Of a stretch of DNA of 5,788 nucleotides, positions 1 through 5,650 are shown piece after piece. The notes below the pieces were generated by a model. That model saw nothing but the letters and a program-made list of their open reading frames with translations, had not been told where the DNA came from and made no database searches. Position numbers and translations under genes: made by a program. How positions within the stretch are numbered: the first letter of the stretch is position 1; every line of letters begins with the position of its first letter. Source of the stretch: Candidatus Sulfotelmatobacter sp. (GTDB lineage Bacteria; Acidobacteriota; Terriglobia; Terriglobales; Acidobacteriaceae). The stretch lies in the NCBI GenBank assembly GCA_030037575.1, contig JASHRB010000147.1, positions 1 through 5,788 of the forward strand. Direction: 5' to 3'.

Positions 1-97
1 TCTCGCCCGAGGCGTCAACCCCGCGGATCCGCACGGGCAACACGGCCGGCATACGATCCTGCTGACGACGTTCGTTTTTAATACTCTTGGCCTGCAT
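1..97 (-). CDS. PilZ-domain-like protein, N-terminal fragment (runs off left edge)
   Basis: Read on the minus strand from an ATG at 97, the sequence is open to the window edge: 32 codons with well-behaved GC-rich third positions. The peptide begins MQAKSIKNERRQQDR and continues MPAVLPVRIRGVDASGE. The basic cluster contains an RxxxR motif (R11-x-x-x-R15) followed at once by a hydrophobic beta-strand and a VDASGE turn. This is the usual beginning of a PilZ domain, where RxxxR binds cyclic di-GMP. The second signature, (D/N)xSxxG, would lie beyond the window and cannot be checked. Upstream of the ATG there is a weak GGAT Shine-Dalgarno-like element. The gene is divergent from the LolA-like gene at 294. 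The family assignment comes from recognising the N-terminal pattern only, so the coding call is safer than the family call. Confidence 0.65.
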   Translation of the reverse strand, partial: MQAKSIKNERRQQDRMPAVLPVRIRGVDASGE

Positions 98-293
98 TTA
101 AAATCCATAGACAGTATCCTGAAGAATCCGCGGAAGCGGAATGGCCCCGACGAGTGAGGCACTAAGGTAACCATGCGGTTTCGCCATTTTCGAACTAAAG
201 TTAAAAATGAGGAATGAAGATCGGGCGGGCAAAAACCACAGACACCTTTTCCAATAAACAGCTTCGATAGGGGCTGCCATCTAAGGAATTACA

Positions 294-1079
294 GTGCGGT
301 TTTTTCGAATCAGTTGCGCTGCGCTCATCGTCCCACTGTTCAGCTGGAGCCCGCAAGCCCGCTGCCAGCTACCCCCAGCCGCTCGGTCGCGACCGGTTCC
401 GCCCGAGCTGTTATCAGCTGCGCAGATCGCCAAAAATTTGGAAGCAAGAGACCAACAGCGGGCTGCCGCTTTGCAGCAATTCAGCGGCAGGCGGGTTTAC
501 CGGATGCAGTATCGGGGCTGGCCGAGCAATCGCGACGCGGAGATGGTCGTTGACGTGACCTATCGCGCTCCCAATGTGAAACAGTTCAAGGTCGTTTCCC
601 AGAGCGGCTCAACCTTTGTGATCGACCACGTCTTCAAGAAGCTGATGCTCAGCGAGCAGCAGTTCATCAGCGACGCGAACCGGCGCGAAACCGCATTAAA
701 CACCCAAAATTATGACTTCTCGTCGGCCGGATATGAAGTTACTCCCTCCGGTCGTGAGTACGTTCTAAACATCGTTCCAAAGAAAAACAATAAGTTCCTT
801 TATCGCGGAAAAATCTGGGTCGATGCCGATGATTTTGCGGTGGTGCGCATCGAAGCGGAACCGGTTGAGAGCCCCTCTATCTGGATCAAGAAAACCGAGA
901 TCGAGCATCGCTATGTGAAGGTGAACGATTTCTGGCTTCCCGCGGCAGACCGGACCCAGAGTATGATTCGGCTCGGTGGCGAAGCCGTTCTTTCCATCGA
1001 GTATCAGAATTACCGCATCACGCGAAACACGCCGGCGCATGGCATCGAACTTGAGCGCGCCGGCATGGACTCGCACTGA
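294..1079 (+). CDS. Exported LolA-like / outer membrane lipoprotein-sorting-type protein
   Basis: A 261-residue protein starting at GTG 294, with an AAGGA Shine-Dalgarno at 283-287 six bases upstream. Residues 1-24 form a signal peptide: basic MRFFR, then a hydrophobic core to about W18. The Cys at 24 is preceded by Gln-Ala-Arg, which does not fit a lipobox, so a soluble periplasmic protein is more likely than a lipoprotein. Residues 25-60 are Pro/Ala/Gln-rich linker and helix. Residues 65-243 alternate polar and hydrophobic residues in beta-strand fashion. The stretch at about 170-215 (YRGKIWVDADDFAVVRIEAE, then IEHRYVKVNDFWLP) closely resembles the half-barrel sheet of LolA/LppX/MucB-like proteins, which bind acyl chains or lipoproteins. 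No catalytic motif is seen, so the role is inferred. No terminator separates it from the glycosyltransferase 94 bases downstream, so partial cotranscription is possible. Confidence 0.8.
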   Translation: MRFFRISCAALIVPLFSWSPQARCQLPPAARSRPVPPELLSAAQIAKNLEARDQQRAAALQQFSGRRVYRMQYRGWPSNRDAEMVVDVTYRAPNVKQFKVVSQSGSTFVIDHVFKKLMLSEQQFISDANRRETALNTQNYDFSSAGYEVTPSGREYVLNIVPKKNNKFLYRGKIWVDADDFAVVRIEAEPVESPSIWIKKTEIEHRYVKVNDFWLPAADRTQSMIRLGGEAVLSIEYQNYRITRNTPAHGIELERAGMDSH

Positions 1080-1139
1080 CCGACTTGCGCGACTTCCGCC
1101 GCCTGACACTTACCTTCCCAGGGGAGCAAATGTAATATT

Positions 1140-1155
1140 GTGAATTGCGTTTCAC
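1140..1155. promoter_or_regulatory. Possible operator: inverted repeat GTGAA-N6-TTCAC beside a -10-like box
   Basis: GTGAA at 1140-1144 and TTCAC at 1151-1155 are perfect inverted half-sites separated by six bases. They lie directly after TAATAT at 1133-1138, which could serve as a -10 box for the glycosyltransferase gene starting at 1174. There is no good -35 at the right spacing: CTGACA at 1103-1108 is 24 bases away. The half-sites resemble those of CRP/FNR-type regulators, but the spacing is not the classical TGTGA-N6-TCACA. Weak evidence. Confidence 0.2.
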
Positions 1156-1173
1156 GGCGCCGTTCCGGCGAAC

Positions 1174-2418
1174 GTGCTTAGACCGCATTCTGCTGGATGC
1201 TTCGCGCCGGCGAAAAAAAACACATTGACTGTGGTGATTCTTCATCTTCTCTTAGCGGTGGCGGTGATGGGCACGATTTCGTCTGCCGTGTTTCTCGCTC
1301 TCACTGCGGCGGCCGTGATCCATTTTCGCGCGGATGTTCGCCGGCAACTGAATTCCATCTGCAACGATGCGCAGCTTCCCCCGGTCTCCGTGCTGAAGCC
1401 TGTGCATGGCCTGGAAGCGCAACTGAAGGAAAATATCGAGAGTTTCTTCCGCCAGGATTATCCGAATTATGAAATCCTGTTCGCCGCCGACAGCGCAGAC
1501 GATGAAGCACTGCGCGTCGTGCGTGAGGTGTGTGCCCGCCATCCGCGGATCAAGAGCCGGGTGTTGGTGACCGGAACGCCCTGGCCGAATCCTGTGGTGT
1601 ATTCGTTTCGCTGTCTGGCGGAGGCTGCGGCGCACGACATTCTGGTCACCAGCGACAGCGACGTCGAAGTCGACCCGCGCTATCTGCGGGAAATTGTGCC
1701 GCCGCTACTCGATCCTGAAGTTGGGGCCGTGACCTGCGTCTATCGCGGTAAAAACGCGGCTGGATTTTTCTCCGGCCTTACGGCGATCGGCATGTCCGTT
1801 GAAATGACGGCCGGTGTGCTGGTGGCGAATCTGCTCGAGGGCATGAAGTTTGGATTGGGTCCGACAACGGTGGTGCGGAAAGATTCGCTGGCTCGCGTCG
1901 GCGGCTATGCTGCGCTGAAGGATTACATCGCTTACGACTTCGCGCTTGGCAATCTCATCGCCAAGGCGGGTTATCGCGTTGTGTTGTCGGGGCACGTGAT
2001 CGATCACGTGGTGAACCAGCCTTCGTTCCGACGCATGTGGCAGAATCAGCTGCGCTGGGCGCAAACCACGCGCTACTCGCGTCCGAAGGGACACTTCGGA
2101 AGCGGACTGATTTTCGCCATGCCTTATGGCGTGCTCGGATTTATAGCTGCGGCGGTGTGGCGGCATTGGGGTGGGGCGGCATTGCTGCTGGCTGTGGCCC
2201 TGGTGAACCGCCTCATCGAGGCTGGGCTTGTGGGATGGTCCGTCGTTCGAGATCCCGAGATCAAGCGCGCGCCGTGGCTTTATCCGCTGCGCGATCTTCT
2301 GGGGTTCGCCGTATGGCTGGCCAGTTATTTGAAATTGAGCTACGTCTGGCGCGACAGCCGCTTTGAACTGAAGGGAACGCGCATCGCTTTGCGGCAAACT
2401 TCTTCCGACACACGATAA
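1174..2418 (+). CDS. hpnI: HpnI-like / ceramide glucosyltransferase-like GT21 family glycosyltransferase
   Basis: A 414-residue membrane glycosyltransferase. Residues about 18-49 form an N-terminal transmembrane helix. Residues 69-300 form a GT-A fold opening with PPVSVLKPVHGLE and FFRQDYPNYEILFA. Likely nucleotide-sugar and metal residues are D106 (FAADSADDE), D161/D163 (TSDSDVEV) and D255 (AYDFALG). The acceptor-site motif reads N291-Q-L-R294-W295 where the family usually has (Q/R)xxRW. Three further hydrophobic segments follow (about 308-330, 334-357, 371-391), as in GT21 enzymes. HpnI transfers GlcNAc from UDP-GlcNAc to bacteriohopanetetrol; relatives glucosylate ceramide. The sequence alone does not decide the acceptor, so the symbol is provisional, and the partner genes hpnJ and hpnK are not in the window. 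The start is uncertain: GTG 1174 has no Shine-Dalgarno, and TTG 1225, GTG 1231 and ATG 1267 are in-frame alternatives. The epimerase gene lies just downstream. Confidence 0.85.
   Translation: MLRPHSAGCFAPAKKNTLTVVILHLLLAVAVMGTISSAVFLALTAAAVIHFRADVRRQLNSICNDAQLPPVSVLKPVHGLEAQLKENIESFFRQDYPNYEILFAADSADDEALRVVREVCARHPRIKSRVLVTGTPWPNPVVYSFRCLAEAAAHDILVTSDSDVEVDPRYLREIVPPLLDPEVGAVTCVYRGKNAAGFFSGLTAIGMSVEMTAGVLVANLLEGMKFGLGPTTVVRKDSLARVGGYAALKDYIAYDFALGNLIAKAGYRVVLSGHVIDHVVNQPSFRRMWQNQLRWAQTTRYSRPKGHFGSGLIFAMPYGVLGFIAAAVWRHWGGAALLLAVALVNRLIEAGLVGWSVVRDPEIKRAPWLYPLRDLLGFAVWLASYLKLSYVWRDSRFELKGTRIALRQTSSDTR
1993..2010. repeat. 18-bp perfect palindrome inside the GT21 gene
   Basis: The sequence CACGTGATCGATCACGTG is its own reverse complement with no spacer. 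It contains two CACGTG hexamers around an ATCGAT core. It encodes H-V-I-D-H-V, where mirrored residues partly produce the symmetry. It could be a protein-binding site or a chance result of codon choice. Confidence 0.6.
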
Positions 2419-2457
2419 AGCGGTGTCCCTTCTTGCCCATTGGTTACCTCATTTTGC

Positions 2458-2462
2458 GGAGG
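2458..2462 (+). promoter_or_regulatory. Strong Shine-Dalgarno GGAGG deciding the epimerase start
   Basis: GGAGG (followed by one more G) ends five bases before the in-frame TTG at 2468. The upstream in-frame GTG at 2423 has no purine-rich element before it. This is the main reason for starting the epimerase at 2468. Confidence 0.7.
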
Positions 2463-2467
2463 GTCAT

Positions 2468-3430
2468 TTGCGGGTTCTAGTCACCGGAGCGGCGGGGTTC
2501 CTCGGCAGCCATATGGTCGACCGTCTGCTGGGCGCAGGCCATCAGGTGGCCGGCTTCGACAACCTATCGACCGGGCAGCGGAGCTTTCTCGAACATGCGT
2601 TCCGCAACCCCGGCTTCACTTTTCATCAGGCAGATTTGCTCGACCGCGAGCGCCTGACGCGCGTCATGGAGGGCGCGGAACTGGTGGTGCACTTCGCCGC
2701 CAATGCCGATGTTCGCTTCGGCACCCAACATCCGCGCAAAGATCTCGACCAGAACACAATCGCCACATGGAACGTGCTGGAGACCATGCGCGACCTGGGC
2801 TCGAGGAAAATCGTCTTCTCATCGACAGGATCGATTTACGGCGAGCCGGAAATTTTTCCCACGCCCGAAATTTGTCCGTTTCCGGTTCAGACTTCTCTAT
2901 ACGGCGCCTCCAAACTGGCTGCCGAGAGCCTGATTCAGGCCTATTGCGAAGCCTTTGGAATGCAGGGTTACATTTTCCGCTTCGTATCGATTCTGGGCGA
3001 GCGCTATTCGCACGGGCATGTCTTCGATTTCTACAAGCAGCTTTCCCAGCATCCCCATCGTCTTCACGTGCTAGGCGACGGACATCAGAAAAAGTCTTAC
3101 CTATATGTGCACGATTGCCTGGATGCGATTCTGATTGCGCTGCAACGAGCCGACAAGAAGGTAAACATTTTCAATCTCGGCACCGACGAATACTGCGAGG
3201 TGAACGATTCGATCGGCTGGATCTGCGCATATCTCGGGCTTCGGCCAAAAATTACGTACGCCGGCGGCCAGCGCGGCTGGATCGGCGATAGCCCCTTCAT
3301 CCTGCTCGATTGCTCGCGCATGCGGGCGCTCGGATGGAAGCCGCGACTCTCCATCCGGCAGGCAGTTTTGGCCACGATTAAATATGTGAGCGAGCACTCG
3401 GCCGCAGCCAACTCCAAATGCGAGCCTTGA
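2468..3430 (+). CDS. NAD-dependent sugar-nucleotide epimerase/dehydratase (extended SDR, GalE-like)
   Basis: From TTG 2468 the protein is 320 residues and opens with (M)RVLVTGAAGFLGSH, the family's normal first beta-strand. The glycine motif is G7-x-x-G10-x-x-G13, and D31 after the second strand should bind the NAD ribose. FAANADVR at 76-83 lines the cofactor pocket. The catalytic set is S119/T120 (VFSSTGSIYGEP) and Y145-x-x-x-K149 (YGASK). The C-terminal part, about 170-320, is the nucleotide-sugar-binding lobe. Such enzymes epimerise or dehydrate UDP-, GDP- or dTDP-sugars in the cytoplasm; the UDP-glucose 4-epimerase group is the closest general match, but substrate cannot be read from sequence. 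Starting at GTG 2423 would add 15 residues without a Shine-Dalgarno, leaving a 4-base gap to the GT21 stop. With the TTG start the gap is 49 bases and has no terminator, so the two genes are probably one operon. Confidence 0.9.
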   Translation: MRVLVTGAAGFLGSHMVDRLLGAGHQVAGFDNLSTGQRSFLEHAFRNPGFTFHQADLLDRERLTRVMEGAELVVHFAANADVRFGTQHPRKDLDQNTIATWNVLETMRDLGSRKIVFSSTGSIYGEPEIFPTPEICPFPVQTSLYGASKLAAESLIQAYCEAFGMQGYIFRFVSILGERYSHGHVFDFYKQLSQHPHRLHVLGDGHQKKSYLYVHDCLDAILIALQRADKKVNIFNLGTDEYCEVNDSIGWICAYLGLRPKITYAGGQRGWIGDSPFILLDCSRMRALGWKPRLSIRQAVLATIKYVSEHSAAANSKCEP

Positions 3431-3431
3431 G

Positions 3432-3462
3432 GGCAGCGCAGCAGTTTCTCTGCGATCCTGCC
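3432..3462 (+). terminator. Intergenic hairpin after the epimerase gene, possible weak terminator
   Basis: GGCAG-CGCAG at 3432-3441 pairs with CTGCG at 3450-3454 and CTGCC at 3458-3462, giving two 5-bp stems with an 8-base loop and a 3-base bulge (ATC). It begins one base after the epimerase stop codon. No T tract follows directly; the nearest, T5, is at 3484-3488. It may slow or stop readthrough or protect the 3' end of the upstream mRNA. A standard intrinsic terminator is not established. Confidence 0.4.
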
Positions 3463-3478
3463 ATTCCAGAAAACCGGC

Positions 3479-3484
3479 TATACT
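3479..3484 (+). promoter_or_regulatory. -10 box TATACT for the S9 peptidase gene, implying a leaderless mRNA
   Basis: TATACT differs from the sigma70 consensus TATAAT at one position. Seven bases separate it from the ATG at 3492, so transcription would begin on or next to the A of the start codon. No Shine-Dalgarno precedes this ATG, which agrees with leaderless translation. A -35 box at the expected place (around 3456-3461) is poor. Confidence 0.5.
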
Positions 3485-3491
3485 TTTTCCG

Positions 3492-5465
3492 ATGAATACA
3501 AAGCCTTCTCGATTCTTATGGTTAGCAGTTTTTTCCACGGCATTCTCCTTCCTGCCGTTTTCGCTGCTCGCGCGAGATGTTCACTCGGCCTCCTCTCGCG
3601 CCGCGGCGGTGCTTGATTCCATGCCGCATGCGAAGCACATCAGCCAGGCGGCGATCTCTCCCGATGGAAGTCAGGTGGCGTACATCGTCGATGGCCAGCT
3701 TTCGCTCATGCCGAGCGAAGGCGGCGCGGGCGGCGCGCTTGCCATCGAAAACCACCTGCAGCTGCGCGACCCGGCCTGGTCTGCCGACAGCAAGCAACTG
3801 GTGTTTATTGCCGACCTCCCCGGCGACACGCCCGCCGCACAAGTTTGGACGGTGAGGGCCGACGGCCAGTCTGCCCGCAAACAAGCGGAGCTGAAGGGCT
3901 ACGTGCAAGCTCCCCGCTTTTCTCCCGACGGCTCCAAAATTTCCGCTTTGTTTATCGAAGGCATGCCGCGCATTGCCGGCCCCCTAGAACCGATGACCCC
4001 ACTCGCAGGCGTGATGGATGAAAAAATTTACGAGCAGCGAATCGCGACGCTTGACTTGCGCACCGACACTCTGGCGCAAGTCACGCCGGCCGACATGTAT
4101 GTCTACGAATACGAGTGGACGCCCGACGGGCAGAACTGGGTGGTAAGCGCGGCCCGCGGAAACGGCGATGCCAACTGGTGGGTCACTCGCCTGTACCTGG
4201 CAAACACGCAGAGTGGCGAGTTGCGCGAGATCTATAAGCCCAAACGGCAAATCGCAGAACCGCGGGTCTCTCCCGACGGCAAGAATGTCGCGTTCATCGA
4301 AGGACTGATGAGCGATGAAGGTTCGACCGGCGGCGATGTTTATGTCGTGAAAATTTCGGGCGGAGAAGCGCGAAATCTGACGCCGAACTTGAAGGCATCT
4401 CCGTCGGCGATCGCGTGGAGCGGCGCTGAGCAAATTATTTTCGCCGAGAACATCGACGGAAACTCCGGCTTCGGTGCGGTGAACATCGGAGAAGGCTCGG
4501 TGAAAATGCTGTGGGGTGGAGAAGAGTCGGCCGCTCCCTCTGGAAGCATTTGGATGTCAGCGCCGGGCAAGAAGATGATTACCGCGATCGTTCGCCAGTC
4601 AGCTCAGAATGCGCCGGAAGTGTGGGCTGGCGCGATTGGGAAATGGCGGCAACTCACCAGCTTGAACGCAGACGCGAAACCGGCTTGGGGCGAAATGCGA
4701 AACGTGCACTGGATGAACGGGGACGAACGCCTGCAGGGCTGGCTGATGCTTCCCAAGGATTTTGAGGCTAAGAAAAAGTATCCCTTGATCGTCAATGTTC
4801 ACGGCGGACCCTCTGCGGCCTGCATGTCACGCTGGGATGAACGCGCGATGGCGCCTGAATCGGCCATGGGATACTTCGCGCTTTGCCCCAATCCCCGCGG
4901 CAGTTACGGTCAAGGCGAAGCCTTCACGGAAGGCAACGTCAAAGACTTTGGCGGTGGCGATTTCGACGACATCATGGCCGGAGTCGATGCAATGTTGGAG
5001 CAGTATCCCATCGATCGGAAACGCATCGGCATTCGCGGCCACAGTTATGGCGGCTACATGACGATGTGGGCGGAAACCCAGACCCAGCGGTTTACCGCCG
5101 CCGTCGCCGGCGCCGGGCTTTCCGATTGGCTGAGTTATTACGGCCTGAACGACATCGACGAATGGATGATTCCATTCTTCGGAGCGTCGGTTTATGACGA
5201 TCCTGGCGTTTACGCCAAAAGCGATCCAATGCACTTCGTGAAAGCGGTGAAGACACCGACGCTGATTCTGGTGGGCGACCGCGATGGCGAAGTTCCCATG
5301 GAACAATCCGTCGAGTGGTGGCACGCGCTGGCCACACTGCAGGTGCCCACGGAACTCGTCGTATATCCCAACGAAGGCCACGCCTTCGTCAGACCGGCCG
5401 ATTCGCGTGATTACACACTGCGCAGTCTCGAATGGTTTGAGGAGTGGTTCTCTAAAGCGGATTAG
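3492..5465 (+). CDS. Secreted S9-family serine peptidase (prolyl oligopeptidase / acylaminoacyl peptidase-like)
   Basis: A 657-residue protein of normal S9 length. A Sec signal peptide covers about residues 1-28: K4 and R7, then a long hydrophobic core. Residues about 45-400 form a TolB/WD40-like beta-propeller, seen as repeated blades such as ISPDGSQVAYI (55-65), FSPDGSKISAL (143-153), WTPDGQNWVVS (209-219) and VSPDGKNVAFI (259-269). Residues about 405-657 are the alpha/beta-hydrolase domain. The nucleophile is S518 in GHSYGG, the acid is D598 in GDRDGEVP and the base is H630 in NEGH; VHGGP at 436-440 supplies oxyanion-hole residues. The propeller limits access to short peptides, so the likely role is degrading oligopeptides in the periplasm or outside the cell. 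Start ATG 3492 is the first codon that keeps the signal peptide. It lacks a Shine-Dalgarno and sits beside a -10 box. It appears to be its own transcription unit, closed by the terminator at 5486-5511. Confidence 0.93.
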   Translation: MNTKPSRFLWLAVFSTAFSFLPFSLLARDVHSASSRAAAVLDSMPHAKHISQAAISPDGSQVAYIVDGQLSLMPSEGGAGGALAIENHLQLRDPAWSADSKQLVFIADLPGDTPAAQVWTVRADGQSARKQAELKGYVQAPRFSPDGSKISALFIEGMPRIAGPLEPMTPLAGVMDEKIYEQRIATLDLRTDTLAQVTPADMYVYEYEWTPDGQNWVVSAARGNGDANWWVTRLYLANTQSGELREIYKPKRQIAEPRVSPDGKNVAFIEGLMSDEGSTGGDVYVVKISGGEARNLTPNLKASPSAIAWSGAEQIIFAENIDGNSGFGAVNIGEGSVKMLWGGEESAAPSGSIWMSAPGKKMITAIVRQSAQNAPEVWAGAIGKWRQLTSLNADAKPAWGEMRNVHWMNGDERLQGWLMLPKDFEAKKKYPLIVNVHGGPSAACMSRWDERAMAPESAMGYFALCPNPRGSYGQGEAFTEGNVKDFGGGDFDDIMAGVDAMLEQYPIDRKRIGIRGHSYGGYMTMWAETQTQRFTAAVAGAGLSDWLSYYGLNDIDEWMIPFFGASVYDDPGVYAKSDPMHFVKAVKTPTLILVGDRDGEVPMEQSVEWWHALATLQVPTELVVYPNEGHAFVRPADSRDYTLRSLEWFEEWFSKAD

Positions 5466-5485
5466 CATCGAACCTCCAGGCAACG

Positions 5486-5511
5486 GCATTCCCGGCGAAT
5501 GCTAGTTTTTT
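5486..5511 (+). terminator. Rho-independent terminator after the S9 peptidase gene
   Basis: GCATTC (5486-5491) pairs perfectly with GAATGC (5497-5502) around the loop CCGGC. TAG and six T residues (5506-5511) follow. AAC at 5482-5484 can also pair with GTT at 5505-5507 to lengthen the stem. It lies 20 bases after the peptidase stop codon, in the right orientation. Confidence 0.75.
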
Positions 5512-5525
5512 CAGGCTAGGCGACG

Positions 5526-5554
5526 CAAAAGTGAAGACCCACCAGCCAAAAGTG
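5526..5554. repeat. Direct repeat CAAAAGTG, two copies spaced 21 bp
   Basis: CAAAAGTG occurs at 5526-5533 and 5547-5554, giving a period of 21 bp, about two helical turns. A partial third copy, GCAAAATCTG, follows at 5556. Copies on the same helix face suggest protein binding, perhaps by the transposase at the element end, but this is inference. Confidence 0.5.
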
Positions 5555-5614
5555 CGCAAAATCTGAGCGTGGCACCACCGGGGGGGCTCATTAAGGGAGT
5601 GTTAAGAAATAAAC

Positions 5615-5642
5615 TTTACAAACATCGGAGTTTCGCTATTCT
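5615..5642 (+). promoter_or_regulatory. Sigma70-like promoter of the transposase gene
   Basis: TTTACA at 5615-5620 (5 of 6 to TTGACA) and TATTCT at 5637-5642 (4 of 6 to TATAAT) are separated by 16 bases. Transcription would start near 5649-5651, at or just before the GTG at 5651, again suggesting a leaderless or nearly leaderless message. Confidence 0.55.
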
Positions 5643-5650
5643 GTCGCTAA

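Noticed and set aside
127..140. Hairpin TCCGC-GGAA-GCGGA with a GNRA-type loop
   Set aside because: Only a 5-bp stem with no T tract; such hairpins are expected by chance in GC-rich DNA.
2..157. Plus-strand open frame entering from the left edge and ending at TGA 155
   Set aside because: It gives no recognisable protein, and the minus strand over 1-97 reads as a convincing PilZ-like N-terminus.
173..217. 14-codon plus-strand small ORF with AAGG five bases upstream
   Set aside because: Very short, basic, no recognisable leader-peptide feature and no attenuator structure downstream.
1121..1135. GGGGAG followed by ATG-TAA, a start-stop pair
   Set aside because: The spacing of three bases is too short and the start-stop is in a different frame from the glycosyltransferase; probably coincidence.
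1705..2397. 230-codon open frame on the minus strand across the glycosyltransferase gene
   Set aside because: An antisense shadow of a GC-rich gene; its translation is rich in Arg, His, Gln and Pro with no domain.
2440..3291. 283-codon plus-strand frame overlapping the epimerase gene
   Set aside because: Arg/Ser/Pro-rich off-frame translation; the epimerase frame has all its catalytic motifs.
3720..3737. Tandem 9-bp repeat GGCGGCGCG x2 in the S9 gene
   Set aside because: It encodes GGAGGA in a loop and is a simple product of GC-rich Gly/Ala codons.
4827..5489. 220-codon minus-strand open frame across the S9 peptidase catalytic domain
   Set aside because: An antisense shadow; the plus strand carries the complete Ser-Asp-His triad in the conserved domain.
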